Below, piece after piece: positions 1-8,617 of a DNA stretch of 64,000 bases. The notes beneath the pieces are model-generated. The model worked only from the letters and a program-made list of their open reading frames with translations. It was not told the DNA's origin and searched no databases. Source of the DNA: Antrihabitans auranticaus. Lineage in GTDB: Bacteria; Actinomycetota; Actinomycetes; Mycobacteriales; Mycobacteriaceae. Position numbers and translations under genes: made by a program. Within the stretch, counting starts at the first letter, position 1; every line of letters begins with the position of its first letter. Where the stretch lies: assembly GCF_016481275.1 (NCBI RefSeq), contig NZ_JAEMNW010000006.1, positions 62,001 to 126,000 of the forward strand. Reading direction: 5' to 3'.

Positions 1-959
1 TGCCGTTCGCTGCGGTGATCGCGCAGAACGCCGACTGGCACGTGCTCTTCTGGATCTCGGCCGCGCTCGGTGCGGTCCTCGCCGCGGTCGTATTCGTGCT
101 GGTCCCCGAATCGCCGGTACGCACTCCCGGTCGCTTCGACTTTCTCGGCGCAATCGGCCTGTCGATCGCGTTGACCTCGCTACTGCTCGCGATCAGCAAG
201 GGCAGCACCTGGGGTTGGTCCAGCGCGTCGATCCTGGGCTTGTTCGCTACGGCCATCGTCGTACTGCTCGTGTGGGGTGCCTGGGAGCTACGCACTCGGT
301 CGCCGTTGGTCGACCTAGCCGTGTCGGCCCGGCCGCGCGTGCTGCTCACCAACCTCGCGTCCATTGCCGTCGGTTTCGCGATGTACGGCATGTCGCTCGT
401 GATGCCGCAGCTGCTGCAGGCACCGACAGCAACTGGCTACGGGCTCGGCCAGTCGATGGTGGCCGCGGGACTCGTCCTCGCACCCGGCGGGCTGATGATG
501 ATGCTGCTCTCGCCCGTGTCCGCACGACTGACGGCGGCTCGGGGACCGAAGGTGACCTTGATGGTCGGTTGCGGCGTAATCGCCACCGGATACGTCAGCG
601 CATTCTTGATGATGAACAACCGCTGGGAAGTCATGGCCGCATCGATGATCATCGCCGGCGGTATCGGTATTGCCTATGCTGCGATGCCTGCGTTGATCAT
701 GGGTGGTGTGCCGCTCAGCGAAACCGCTGCCGCGAACGGCCTCAACGCACTTATGCGCTCGATCGGCACATCGACATCCGCCGCAGTCATGAGCGTGGTG
801 CTCGCGCACATGACGATGTCGCTCGGTGGACACCAACTGCCAACGCGGGACGCCTTCCACACCGCCTTCGGCATTTCGATCGTCGCCGCGTTGGCAGCGA
901 TCGCATTGACCGCGTGCATTCCGATGGGTGCCAAAACCGTCACAGCTCCTCGAGCCTGA
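1..959 (+). CDS. MFS drug exporter, DHA2/EmrB-QacA type (3'-terminal part)
   Basis: The reading frame is already open at base 3 and runs to a TGA at 957-959, so only the C-terminal ~318 residues are in the window and the true start lies upstream. The protein is almost entirely hydrophobic helices with short charged loops. A VLVPES segment followed by a Pro/Arg-rich loop (residues ~35-45 of the visible part) is the usual link between the two halves of 14-helix DHA2 proton-driven drug antiporters. The terminal helices run into a short polar tail. Substrate cannot be inferred. Its last 20 bases overlap the 3' end of the convergent LuxR-type gene. The family assignment is firm; specificity is unknown. 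Confidence 0.85.
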   Translation, partial: PFAAVIAQNADWHVLFWISAALGAVLAAVVFVLVPESPVRTPGRFDFLGAIGLSIALTSLLLAISKGSTWGWSSASILGLFATAIVVLLVWGAWELRTRSPLVDLAVSARPRVLLTNLASIAVGFAMYGMSLVMPQLLQAPTATGYGLGQSMVAAGLVLAPGGLMMMLLSPVSARLTAARGPKVTLMVGCGVIATGYVSAFLMMNNRWEVMAASMIIAGGIGIAYAAMPALIMGGVPLSETAAANGLNALMRSIGTSTSAAVMSVVLAHMTMSLGGHQLPTRDAFHTAFGISIVAALAAIALTACIPMGAKTVTAPRA

Positions 960-1203
960 TCAGCCCGTCCTGCAGCGCCCGGGCGACGAGCGCGGCCTTG
1001 GTCGGAGCAGGGCGTCCGACGGCTTGGTACTTCTCGCGGATACGGGTCAGGTGCGTATTCACCGTCCCCATCGTGATGAACAGATCGGAGCATGCGGCCG
1101 ACTTCGAGTCGCACGTGATCCAGCGCAGCATGACCTGAACTTCACGGGCGCTCAGTTTGGGGTCAGGTCGGGTCGGTGAAAGTGGTGCGGATGCGTTGTG
1201 CAT
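940..1203 (-). CDS. Stand-alone LuxR/NarL-type HTH protein (87 aa)
   Basis: An ATG at 1201-1203 is preceded by GAGGA at a good distance. The 87-residue product is essentially one GerE/LuxR DNA-binding domain: the LSAREVQV start of the HTH (about residues 17-24), the recognition-helix stretch GTVNTHLTRIREKY (about 46-59) and a VGRPAPTKAAL tail. There is no receiver or sensor domain, so it either acts alone or is a truncated response regulator. The HTH and C-terminal tail closely resemble those of the full response regulator at 1691-2383 and the remnant at 58951-59112, so all three look like one family. Its 3' end overlaps the MFS gene by 20 bases. DNA binding is inferred from the domain only. 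Confidence 0.7.
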   Translation of the reverse strand: MHNASAPLSPTRPDPKLSAREVQVMLRWITCDSKSAACSDLFITMGTVNTHLTRIREKYQAVGRPAPTKAALVARALQDGLIRLEEL

Positions 1204-1449
1204 TGTTGTCCTCGCTTTGGGTTGTGCCAGAACCGATGTCGAACCCCGACTGATCTCCGACGTCGAGAACGCTATTCCGCTGTGGCGGGCGCCGCGAGAT
1301 CCGAATTGCGCGATCCGAATTGTGTGATCCCAGAACTGGGGTCACAGGTTCTCGATCTAGCGGCGCGGCCTGCGATCCGGTCTCATGAGGAGTACGGAAA
1401 TACGGTGACCGCCGACTCAGGGGATGGCTCTCGTGGTTAAGGATTTGCG

Positions 1450-1689
1450 ATGCAACGGCTCAGCCCGATCGTCAAAGACGCGCACGACGATGTGTCGGCC
1501 GCATTGCGCAGCGCCAGGCAGGCCGGCGGAGAGGTTCGCATCGCCGCGGCAAGGTATGCGCTGCAACGACTCGATCGAGCCCTGGAACTCTGCCGGATCG
1601 ATCGCGAACGTCATTCCACCGATCGACAGCAGCAGGCGGGCAGTTGGGGGAGACTTGATCGGCGGGCAGGGTGCAGTCGTGGGGAATGA
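1450..1689 (+). CDS. Small hypothetical protein upstream of response regulator
   Basis: The ATG at 1450 has AAGGA six bases upstream. The 79-residue product is charged and helical in its first ~60 residues (Ala/Arg/Asp/Glu-rich, no cysteine pair, no membrane segment), then becomes Arg/Gly/Gln-rich. The stop codon is followed after one base by the GTG proposed for the response-regulator gene, an arrangement typical of translational coupling. I recognise no family. It could be a small accessory of the regulator, or the decayed end of a sensor kinase. The RBS and spacing are the only real support. Confidence 0.4.
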   Translation: MQRLSPIVKDAHDDVSAALRSARQAGGEVRIAAARYALQRLDRALELCRIDRERHSTDRQQQAGSWGRLDRRAGCSRGE

Positions 1690-1690
1690 G

Positions 1691-2383
1691 GTGACACAGT
1701 TGGTGATGGAACGATCCCACCGACCCTCGGGCGTACTTCGGATCGGGATCGTCGAAGACCACGAGAGCCAGGTGTACGGAGTCAAAGCGATTCTCGCCGA
1801 GACCGACGATCTGGTGCTCGTCGCCAACGGTGCGACTGTCGCCGAGTTGCTCGCCATCACAAGCGATCTCGATCTTGTTGTGCTCGACCTCCGGCTTGCT
1901 GACGGGTCGACGCCGAAGTCCAACGTCGAACAACTGCGCGCCGCGGGCCTCGAAGCGCTCGTCGTGACATCCGCTGAGGAGCCTTATCTGGTGCAGTCGG
2001 CGGCGCAGGCCGCCGTACTCGGCGTCGTCCGAAAATCTGCCCGTGCGGAGGAACTTGTCACCGCGATACGCGCCGCGGCGCAAGGCCAGCAGGTGACAAC
2101 CATGGACTGGGCCGCCGCTATCGATCTCGACGACACTTTCGTCGTCAAGCTCAGCCCCCGCCAGCAACAGGTGCTGAGCCTCTACGCGATGGGTGAATCC
2201 GCTGCCCGCGTCGCCTCGCAAACCGGTCTGGCGGCGGACACGGTGAACCTGTATCTATCCAGGATTCGCCAGAAGTATGCCGAGGCCGGTCACCCGGCGC
2301 CGACCAAAGCCGACCTGGTCCGGCATGCCATAGCGACCGGTGTCGCCCCGACTCCCCGGGGCCTCTGGCGCAAGAAGAAATGA
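1691..2383 (+). CDS. NarL/FixJ-family response regulator
   Basis: A receiver domain occupies residues ~17-130: acidic pair E22-D23, predicted phospho-acceptor D66 in VVLDLRL, T93 and K115. A LuxR-type HTH follows at ~155-215 (LSPRQQQVLSL, then ADTVNLYLSRIRQKYAE). All catalytic-pocket residues are present, so it should be phosphorylatable. The frame is open further upstream, but GTG 1691 is preferred because GGGG lies six bases ahead and it sits one base after the preceding stop; ATG 1706 is the alternative. The stop overlaps the next start by four bases (ATGA). No typical histidine kinase is adjacent; the membrane protein that follows may be the partner. Confidence 0.85.
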   Translation: MTQLVMERSHRPSGVLRIGIVEDHESQVYGVKAILAETDDLVLVANGATVAELLAITSDLDLVVLDLRLADGSTPKSNVEQLRAAGLEALVVTSAEEPYLVQSAAQAAVLGVVRKSARAEELVTAIRAAAQGQQVTTMDWAAAIDLDDTFVVKLSPRQQQVLSLYAMGESAARVASQTGLAADTVNLYLSRIRQKYAEAGHPAPTKADLVRHAIATGVAPTPRGLWRKKK

Positions 2384-2937
2384 CCGTGGCACTCGTGCCG
2401 ACCGGTCTCTGGCTCCTGATCCCCGCCGCCGCAATCGGCTCTCTTGTCGCGTTCGGACTGCGGCGCAGAGCTGCACGCCAGGTTGCCGACGAGGTCGTGG
2501 CCGCCGCAACGTTGGAAGAACGGGACCAGCAGCTGAACGTCCTCGCCCAGCTGGCGCGCCCGCTGCTGGAACGGGTCGCCGAGGAAACGCCGTTGACGGC
2601 CGATGAGGAACTCTCGTGCGAACTCCTGGAAGCGCATTTGCGAGACCGGCTGCGTGCCCCGGCGCTGATCGATCCGGCTATCACCGACCTCGTACGGGCC
2701 GCGCGAATTCGGGGCGTCGACGTCGACTTGATCGACGACCACGGCATGGACGGCGTCGAAGAGCAAGTTCGCGAGGTCATTCGGGCCGCCGTCGGCGATG
2801 CGTTGCGAACGACAACCAGTGGCGCGGTGCGGATTCGAATACTGCCGCCTGGCCGCCCGACAGTGGCCTCGATACTCGTGCGCTGCGACGACGACGTGCG
2901 ACGCGTGGACTACGACCACGCGGGAAATTCGTCGTAA
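2380..2937 (+). CDS. Membrane-anchored protein coupled to the response regulator
   Basis: The start overlaps the response-regulator stop (ATGA at 2380-2383). The 185-residue product has one N-terminal membrane segment (residues ~4-25), then a basic stretch RRRAAR. A long acidic helical region (~35-75) follows, and a C-terminal ~80 residues ending in an IRILPPGRP motif and beta-rich strands. The C-terminal part is reminiscent of a degenerate histidine-kinase ATPase region, but I see no N-box Asn or DxGxG, so I do not call it a kinase. Its stop codon (2935-2937) directly abuts the stop of the convergent gene at 2938. A role in signalling with the regulator is inferred from coupling. Confidence 0.6.
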   Translation: MTVALVPTGLWLLIPAAAIGSLVAFGLRRRAARQVADEVVAAATLEERDQQLNVLAQLARPLLERVAEETPLTADEELSCELLEAHLRDRLRAPALIDPAITDLVRAARIRGVDVDLIDDHGMDGVEEQVREVIRAAVGDALRTTTSGAVRIRILPPGRPTVASILVRCDDDVRRVDYDHAGNSS

Positions 2938-3597
2938 TTACGGGTTCGGATAGTTCCATTTCGTCGTGCCCGGCGGCGCCAGATAGGTCTGGATGACATC
3001 CATCCCCGCGACGACGATCGTCGGACCACCGGCGATCACCATGCCGAGCATGCCACCCAGCCATGCACCCGTCGCGCAGGCGCCGAGCCAGCCGATGAGC
3101 GTCACCACGAGCGGGATGCCGATGATGCAGCCCGCGACGAGTCCGAGCGCGGTACCGATAACTGTGCCTATCGCTGTGGCTTCGTCGAATTCCGTCACGA
3201 ACGCGTCCTGCGAGCGCTGATTTTCGAGCAGCGAGGCAACGGGCTGCGCTAGCATCCGTGCGTCGATCGGTCCGATATCGGGCGTCAGCGAAAGGGTCTG
3301 ACCGCCATTGCTCACATCGTGCAGGTACGGGAACGGTAGGCCCGCAACGGAAAACGACAGCGGCAAGTTGACCACGCTGTTGCCGGCCGGATCGAGAAGG
3401 TCGATGGTTTTGCCGTCCGGCCTAACCTGGAACGCACCAGCATCGATCGTTGTGACGATCGTGCGATCGACGATGGACGTTTCGAAATTGATCACGTCGG
3501 GAGCGCTGGCTCCCGGATTCGCATACGCCGTTCCGGATGCGATCCCCATAGCCCCAACCACCATCGCAGTCATTGCGACGGTCTTGCCCAACCTCAT
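2938..3597 (-). CDS. Secreted/exported hypothetical protein (DUF8020-like)
   Basis: The 219-residue product starts with a Sec signal peptide: MRLGK, a hydrophobic core, and a TAYANP cleavage region at about residues 22-27. A beta-rich domain follows to ~130 with the phrase VRPDGKTIDLLDPAG. The C-terminal half holds a glycine/alanine-rich, strongly hydrophobic stretch (~145-200) with AGCIIGIPLVV and GAWLGGMLGM, resembling a glycine-zipper membrane or pore segment. Exported proteins with this layout recur in Rhodococcus and Nocardia and are of unknown function; the DUF8020 name is from memory. The gene is convergent with the preceding one with no gap. Confidence 0.7.
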   Translation of the reverse strand: MRLGKTVAMTAMVVGAMGIASGTAYANPGASAPDVINFETSIVDRTIVTTIDAGAFQVRPDGKTIDLLDPAGNSVVNLPLSFSVAGLPFPYLHDVSNGGQTLSLTPDIGPIDARMLAQPVASLLENQRSQDAFVTEFDEATAIGTVIGTALGLVAGCIIGIPLVVTLIGWLGACATGAWLGGMLGMVIAGGPTIVVAGMDVIQTYLAPPGTTKWNYPNP

Positions 3598-3791
3598 GAC
3601 ACAGCCCGCTTCCTCCTAGGTCCACGTACTCAGACCTCGAAGTCGTCGCCCCCCACTACAACTCCCAGCTGCAGATCACTACCGCCTTTCAGCGTGGGGC
3701 CGAGACGCGAACAGACAGGAACGAGGCTAGTCCCCACATGGGCGAGTCGCGTGATCTTCGTCGAGAAGATGACAAAAGACCCTTTCGGGAT

Positions 3792-5600
3792 TCAGCGGAC
3801 AGCGGCAGGTAGCGGTAGCGGCTGGCCGGCTATACACGGCTGCGGCTGCGGTTCGTTGTACAGAAAGTTCAGCGCACCCCTGATCGGTCCGAAGATGGCT
3901 GTTCCGAGGCTTTGCCGAGTCGGGATGTTCATGCAGTAGCTCGGCCCGGCGGGTCCGTCGGGCGAGTATTCGGCAGCGACCGATTCGGACAAACCCGATG
4001 TGGGCGTTGTGACACGGACGCACGCCGAAACATCGTGCTGGATATTGCAATCGAACCAGTCGACGGCGTAATCCGACGACGTCTTCCGACCCTCGAGGGT
4101 TTCCGGGTAGATGAAATCGAGGTTCTGCATGTCGAAGTGGCTCGCGCCTCGCAGCGTCAGGAACTGCATCGGAGCATTGCCGGTTCCGTGGTCGCGCACC
4201 CAGTCGTACCAGGACTTACTGCCCAGCGGACCGTCGGTCGGGTCATAGATGTCGTTGATGGGGAAGACGCCGCCGCTCGTCATGCCGGGGATGTCGAGAT
4301 CGGCGGTGATCACCTGCGTCGGCACAGCGCCGTTGGTGGGCTCGAGCCCCGACATGAGCACTGCCGCTGCAGGTTTCGGTAGCGGGCGTCCGTCCAAGCC
4401 CTGACCTCGGCCGACGTCCCACAGATAGTGGCTGGTCGCGACCGATCCCATGGAATGGCCCCACACGCCGATGCGGTCGACGTCGACCAGGTCGAGAACG
4501 GGATTCCGGAGGTTCGTACCTGCCGGCGCGTACGCGGGGTTGTACCGCTCGCCGATCCGCGGAAAGCGCAACGTATTCCAGAGACTGTTGATGCTCGATC
4601 CGTCGGGAAGTTCGCTGTACAGATCTACCGACGGGAGGACGTCGTCGCCAACCACCCAATGCATCACGTCGTCGATGTCACGGCACGGACCGGACGCGAA
4701 GCAGTGCGGCACGTTGTAGGGGACGACGAGGTCCAGCGCTGTTCCATCGCTGCCGCCCTGACCCGCTTCGTCGTACGTGAGGCCGATGTAGCCGCGGCGC
4801 ACTGCCGACATTGTGTACAGGTAGTACGACGACTGGATCGAGCCGACACCGTTAGTGAAGACGGTCATCGGGAATTTCTGCGTGGTGCCGGGTTCCAGAG
4901 CAGCCTCGGGCAACCAGAGGGTCGCTGCGAGACGCATCCCGCGAGAGTTGACGATCTGGATCTTCCGGGCCTCGCCCAGTTTGAAGTCGGCACCGGGTGC
5001 ATCGCCGGGAACGCAAGCGCCGCTCCGGGTTTCGAACGTCACCCGCCCATCGGCCGCTGTGCACGGGTAGCGGAACTTGGCGGTGAGGCCCACGTTGCCG
5101 GCCGCTGAGACGTCCAGCGAGTCGCTGTCGAGTGCGCTGTCGGCCGCCGTGCCGAAACGGCCGTTGTTGCTCCAGTTCGGCATGTAGTCAGGGTTGCCCG
5201 GCACAAACGATGCGCCGAGCAGGGTGGGATTGAGGTGGGTGAGGTCGTCGATCAGCTTCTGCACGCTGTCGCGAAGCCGCAGTTGGCCCTCTGGTCCTTG
5301 ATACTGCGCGGGGTCGATCATGTTCTGAATGCTTTCGCCCGCGCGGCCGGGCAGGCTCAGCACGTGTTCGGCCCAGAACTGCAGGGCCGCGGGCGTGAAG
5401 TCCCGCTGGTATCCCTCCAGCAGCATCAACGCGTTGAACAGCATGTACAGCGGGTCTATCTGCGCCGCTGTCGTCGGTGTATCCGCAACCGGCGGAGGCG
5501 GTGGCTCACCGACAGCTGTCGAGCCTCCCGCCAGAACAAGGAGGACGGTGCCACAGCACGCTGCGATCCCTCGGGCACACACACTAAGCGGACGAAGCAT
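3792..5600 (-). CDS. Secreted alpha/beta hydrolase
   Basis: The 602-residue product begins with a signal peptide (hydrophobic residues ~10-30, then a proline-rich mature start). A predicted catalytic nucleophile is Ser383 in GVWGHSMGS. A plausible catalytic His488 lies in the RGASHFD segment, and acidic candidates lie between. Several cysteines suggest disulfides of an exported enzyme. ATG 5598-5600 has AGGAG seven bases upstream. The ~200 residues before the hydrolase core are helical and family-specific. It is probably an extracellular or cell-envelope lipase/esterase/peptidase; the substrate cannot be told. There are 143 bases to the next gene on the same strand. Confidence 0.8.
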   Translation of the reverse strand: MLRPLSVCARGIAACCGTVLLVLAGGSTAVGEPPPPPVADTPTTAAQIDPLYMLFNALMLLEGYQRDFTPAALQFWAEHVLSLPGRAGESIQNMIDPAQYQGPEGQLRLRDSVQKLIDDLTHLNPTLLGASFVPGNPDYMPNWSNNGRFGTAADSALDSDSLDVSAAGNVGLTAKFRYPCTAADGRVTFETRSGACVPGDAPGADFKLGEARKIQIVNSRGMRLAATLWLPEAALEPGTTQKFPMTVFTNGVGSIQSSYYLYTMSAVRRGYIGLTYDEAGQGGSDGTALDLVVPYNVPHCFASGPCRDIDDVMHWVVGDDVLPSVDLYSELPDGSSINSLWNTLRFPRIGERYNPAYAPAGTNLRNPVLDLVDVDRIGVWGHSMGSVATSHYLWDVGRGQGLDGRPLPKPAAAVLMSGLEPTNGAVPTQVITADLDIPGMTSGGVFPINDIYDPTDGPLGSKSWYDWVRDHGTGNAPMQFLTLRGASHFDMQNLDFIYPETLEGRKTSSDYAVDWFDCNIQHDVSACVRVTTPTSGLSESVAAEYSPDGPAGPSYCMNIPTRQSLGTAIFGPIRGALNFLYNEPQPQPCIAGQPLPLPAAVR

Positions 5601-5742
5601 CAGTGCTCCTCATGCCGCATCGACGCGTAGCGGCACGTCAACTATGCCCGCCGTCGCGATGTTGTCAATACGTTATGAGGAACCAGCTCGCGTCAGGTTG
5701 GGCGTCGGCAACGGTTGCGCCGCAGGTCACACAGGTGGCCTG

Positions 5743-6537
5743 TCAGCCGTCCAGGAACCAGCCCTCCCGAAGTCCCGGCGCCAGGCCGGGCTCGATATAG
5801 AACTCGGTACCGAACGCCACAGCGAACATTTCGGGCGGCATCGCCATGAACATGCCGATATCGGTGACCTGGCTGGCGTGCGCCTGCATCGCTGCGCGCC
5901 GCTGCGCGATGAAATCGGAAACATCTACCTGCCAATGAATCTCGGCCTCCGGTGTACCGATCGGGTTACCGTCGTCCATCGGCCCGTTGGGGTCGAAATC
6001 GACCTCTTCGCCCGCTGCCAGAGCGAGTTCGTGCCAAACCTGCAGGCGGTCGCGATTCATGGTTGTCTCGAGAACGCGTGGCCGTCGGGCGGCGAGGTCG
6101 GCTGCTCGATGCACGACGTGGTGCACCTTGATGTGGTCGGGGTGGCCGTAGCCGCCGTGCCAGTCGTACCCGACCGCGATGTCGGCGTTCTCGTCGTCGA
6201 GAATCCGCACGAGTCGCAATGCGGCTTCGTCGAGGTCCGCCTGGTGGAAGGAGGCGGGGTCGCTGTTCTGTTCCCAGCCGGTCATTCCGGAATCGGCGTA
6301 GCCAAGCCACGCGACCCGCTGGGTGCCAGTTGCCGCAGCTGACGCCTCGGCCTCCTTGCGGCGGCGATCGAGGAGCGTCTCACCCGGCGCAAGATCTTCG
6401 GGCACCTCGCCGTGATCACCGTTTGTGGCGTACACGACGACGACCCGATGGCCTTCCTTGACGGCTCGGGCCATCGACCCCGAGGTCAGAGAACTCTCGT
6501 CGTCCGGGTGGGCATGGAGGAAGACCAGTGTGGACAC
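5743..6537 (-). CDS. PIG-L family (Mca/MshB-like) zinc deacetylase
   Basis: The predicted 264-residue protein opens with STLVFLHAHPDDE, holding the zinc-binding HxxDD motif of LmbE/PIG-L deacetylases; a second histidine motif HGGYGHPDH lies in the middle. Members hydrolyse N-acetylglucosamine-type amides or mycothiol conjugates. Length and actinobacterial origin fit the mycothiol S-conjugate amidase/MshB superfamily, but I cannot assign mca or mshB. The frame is open to 6693, but GTG 6535-6537 is chosen because an AGGATGG RBS precedes it and the longer form would invade the divergent acetyltransferase gene. It is divergent from that gene with 82 bases between. Confidence 0.85.
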   Translation of the reverse strand: MSTLVFLHAHPDDESSLTSGSMARAVKEGHRVVVVYATNGDHGEVPEDLAPGETLLDRRRKEAEASAAATGTQRVAWLGYADSGMTGWEQNSDPASFHQADLDEAALRLVRILDDENADIAVGYDWHGGYGHPDHIKVHHVVHRAADLAARRPRVLETTMNRDRLQVWHELALAAGEEVDFDPNGPMDDGNPIGTPEAEIHWQVDVSDFIAQRRAAMQAHASQVTDIGMFMAMPPEMFAVAFGTEFYIEPGLAPGLREGWFLDG

Positions 6538-6619
6538 ACGTCCATCCTGCCCCACTGTGCAGACCTCGGCGGTAGCGTCTGCGTCGAATACAACGGACCC
6601 GCGACCATGAGGAGAACCC

Positions 6620-7147
6620 GTGACCGGCGCGCATCGGGGCCCGGGGTTCCGCGAAAGAGTCGACCGGGCGATCCGCCTGACCGAGCGGCTCAACGTGCTG
6701 CCCTACGACGATCAGGATGCGATTCGGGCAGCGTGGGCCGAGCTGACGGGTCGGGCCGCCGACGAGTCCTTCAGGCTCATACCGCCTGTGTATTCCGACC
6801 ACGGGATCAACATCCGGATCGGCCGCAATGTCTTCATCAACCAGGGGTGCCACCTCAGCGACATCGGCGGAATCGACATCGGTGACGACGTGATGATCGG
6901 GCCCCGGGTAAATCTGATCACGTCCGGCCATCCAGTGGACCCGCAGTCGCGCCGCTCAGGAATCACCGCCGCCCCCATAAGAATCGAGCGAAACGTGTGG
7001 ATCGGTGCGGCGGCAACGGTCCTGCAGGGCGTAACCATAGGGGAAGGTGCGGTGATAGGAGCAGGCGCCGTTGTCAGCCGCGATGTACCCCCGTCGACCC
7101 TCGCCCTCGGTGTGCCCGCGGAGGTTGTGCGAGAAATCGGACAGTGA
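6620..7147 (+). CDS. Hexapeptide-repeat O-acetyltransferase (maltose acetyltransferase-like)
   Basis: The 175-residue product has an N-terminal helical cap (~1-55) followed by left-handed beta-helix hexapeptide turns, for example INIRIGRNVFIN and VWIGAAATVLQGVTIGEGAVIGAGAVV. A conserved-type SGHPVD segment should contain the catalytic His. These are features of the NodL/LacA/Maa acetyl-CoA-dependent sugar O-acetyltransferases. GTG 6620 is preceded by GGAG. It is divergent from the PIG-L deacetylase, so the pair could act on the same amino-sugar or glycoconjugate, but that is context inference only. Confidence 0.88.
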   Translation: MTGAHRGPGFRERVDRAIRLTERLNVLPYDDQDAIRAAWAELTGRAADESFRLIPPVYSDHGINIRIGRNVFINQGCHLSDIGGIDIGDDVMIGPRVNLITSGHPVDPQSRRSGITAAPIRIERNVWIGAAATVLQGVTIGEGAVIGAGAVVSRDVPPSTLALGVPAEVVREIGQ

Positions 7148-7188
7148 TAGTCAATCCGCGTCACCGATCGCACTTTGCCTTCGCTCCC

Positions 7189-7233
7189 TTTGGGTGTGAC
7201 CAGTCGCGATGTAAAGTAAGCGGCGTAAACACT
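7189..7233 (+). promoter_or_regulatory. tetR promoter with operator O1
   Basis: A -35-like TTTGGG (7189-7194) and a -10-like TAAAGT (7212-7217) are 17 bases apart. The 18-mer GTAAGCGGCGTAAACACT at 7216-7233 starts inside the -10 element and occurs, in reverse orientation and with one or two mismatches, in the promoters at 7844 and 8618. This is consistent with autoregulation by the TetR protein encoded 20 bases downstream. Promoter boxes are by eye; the repeat is directly visible. Confidence 0.6.
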
Positions 7234-7252
7234 GCATGTTAGGTTGAACCCC

Positions 7253-7822
7253 ATGTCCTCGAAGGCCTCGTACCATCACGGCGATCTCGCCACAGCCCTG
7301 GTGAACGCTGCGGTCGAACTTCTCGAAGAGGGCGGCGCTTCCGCACTGTCTCTTCGTGCTGCAGCGCGGCGTGCCGGCGTATCGACGGCCGCGCCCTACC
7401 GCCATTTTCCCGATCGCGGCGCACTGCTGTCGGCGGTTGCCGCGGTGGGCTACCGCGAACTGGGTGCCAGCCTGATGGCCGCGAACCCGACGCCCAGCAC
7501 GGTTGACGACGTGGCCGACATTGCAATTGCCTACGTGCGCTTTGCGCTGGACCGGCCGGGGCTGTTTCGTGCCATGTTCACCGAGCAGTGCGACAAGGAC
7601 AGTCCGGACCGGGTGGCCGCGGTCGCCATGATTCACGATTACCTCCACACCATCGTCAAGTCAGCCGTACCGTCGTCGGATCCTGACGCGATGGCGACGG
7701 CAATGTGGGGGCTGGTGCACGGTTTGGCGTTCTTGCATCTGGACGGCAAGTTGGACGCGTCTTCCGACGGCGAGGTGGCGGACCGGGTCCGTACTGTCGT
7801 CGCTGCGGTCCTCGCCAGGTGA
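7253..7822 (+). CDS. TetR/AcrR-family regulator with WHG (TetR_C_33) domain
   Basis: The 189-residue product has an N-terminal TetR HTH (residues ~5-50; SLRAAARRAGVSTAAPYRHF is the helix-turn-helix). The C-terminal ligand domain contains the MWGLVHGLAFLHLDG signature of the WHG family (~140-160). ATG 7253 is preferred over an upstream in-frame TTG at 7244. It lies ahead of a co-directional set of carbonyl- and aldehyde-related enzymes. Near-identical 18-mers occur in its own promoter and in front of the next two transcription units. I infer that it represses itself, the DJ-1-like gene and the decarboxylase-gabD2 operon, and is relieved by a pathway metabolite. Confidence 0.85.
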   Translation: MSSKASYHHGDLATALVNAAVELLEEGGASALSLRAAARRAGVSTAAPYRHFPDRGALLSAVAAVGYRELGASLMAANPTPSTVDDVADIAIAYVRFALDRPGLFRAMFTEQCDKDSPDRVAAVAMIHDYLHTIVKSAVPSSDPDAMATAMWGLVHGLAFLHLDGKLDASSDGEVADRVRTVVAAVLAR

Positions 7823-7843
7823 AGCCTGCCGCCTCGCCGGGCT

Positions 7844-7876
7844 AGTGTTGACGCCGCTTACATTGCGTCCTAGTCT
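7844..7876 (+). promoter_or_regulatory. Promoter of DJ-1-like gene with operator O2
   Basis: TTGACG (7848-7853) and TAGTCT (7871-7876) are 17 bases apart, a good sigma-70-type promoter. The operator copy AGTGTTGACGCCGCTTACAT (7844-7863) covers the -35 box and most of the spacer, so a bound repressor would block RNA polymerase. It is the reverse complement of O1 with a single mismatch in the 18-base core. Confidence 0.7.
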
Positions 7877-7914
7877 GGCGTGGCCGCCTACTTCAGAAGC
7901 GAGGACGCTTTCCC

Positions 7915-8598
7915 ATGACCAAGCGAATTCTGCACGTCGTCACCAACGTCGCCCATTACGACGATCCGACCGAGCCGACCGGGCTGTGGCTGTCGGAGCT
8001 GACCCACGCGTTCCACGTCTTCGAGAAGGAGGGCTACGAGCAGCGGATCGTCAGTCCGAAGGGAGGATTGTCCCCGCTCGAGCCTCGCTCGCTGAAGTTC
8101 CCCAATTACGACAAGACCGCGAAAGCGTGGCGTGCCGACGATGCGCGCATGGAGTTGCTGGCGAATACGGCCGCGCCATCGGACATCGATTCGGGCGAGT
8201 TCGATGCGATCTACTTCACCGGCGGCCACGCCGTGATGTGGGACTTCCCCGATAGTGAAGGCCTGCAGCGGATTACGCGGGAGATCTGGGAACGCGGCGG
8301 CATCGTGTCGTCGGTGTGCCACGGCTACTGTGGCCTGCTCAATACGACGCTCTCCGACGGCTCGCTTCTGGTTGCCGGGCGCAAGGTGACGGGCTTCGCT
8401 TGGCAGGAGGAGGTCGTGGCGCGGGTCGACAAGCTGGTGCCCTACAACGCCGAGGAGGAAATGAAGAAGCGCGGTGCTCTGTACGAAAAGGGCCTGATTC
8501 CCTTCACTCCGCACGTTGTCGTCGACGGGCGCCTCGTGACCGGCCAGAACCCGCAATCGGCCAAAGCGACAGCGAAAAAGGTCGTCGCCGAGCTGTAG
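7915..8598 (+). CDS. DJ-1/PfpI superfamily protein (class I glutamine amidotransferase-like, Hsp31-type)
   Basis: The 227-residue product has the nucleophile-elbow cysteine C135 in SSVCHGYCGLL and a preceding FTGGHAVMWD turn, both typical of the Hsp31/YajL/PfpI group. These act as glyoxalase III, deglycase-like or chaperone proteins. Glu28 in the LWLSEL segment is a candidate for the conserved acidic partner of the cysteine. The ATG lies ~38 bases after a well-formed promoter overlapped by the TetR operator. Next to an aldehyde dehydrogenase operon under the same operator, a role in handling reactive carbonyls is a reasonable inference, not proven. Confidence 0.85.
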   Translation: MTKRILHVVTNVAHYDDPTEPTGLWLSELTHAFHVFEKEGYEQRIVSPKGGLSPLEPRSLKFPNYDKTAKAWRADDARMELLANTAAPSDIDSGEFDAIYFTGGHAVMWDFPDSEGLQRITREIWERGGIVSSVCHGYCGLLNTTLSDGSLLVAGRKVTGFAWQEEVVARVDKLVPYNAEEEMKKRGALYEKGLIPFTPHVVVDGRLVTGQNPQSAKATAKKVVAEL

Positions 8599-8617
8599 GC
8601 GCGAGCCGGCGATGGCG

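Noticed and set aside
1424-1690. N-terminal extension of the response regulator
   Set aside because: The 89 extra residues have no receiver homology and overlap a small ORF with a good RBS; GTG 1691 fits better.
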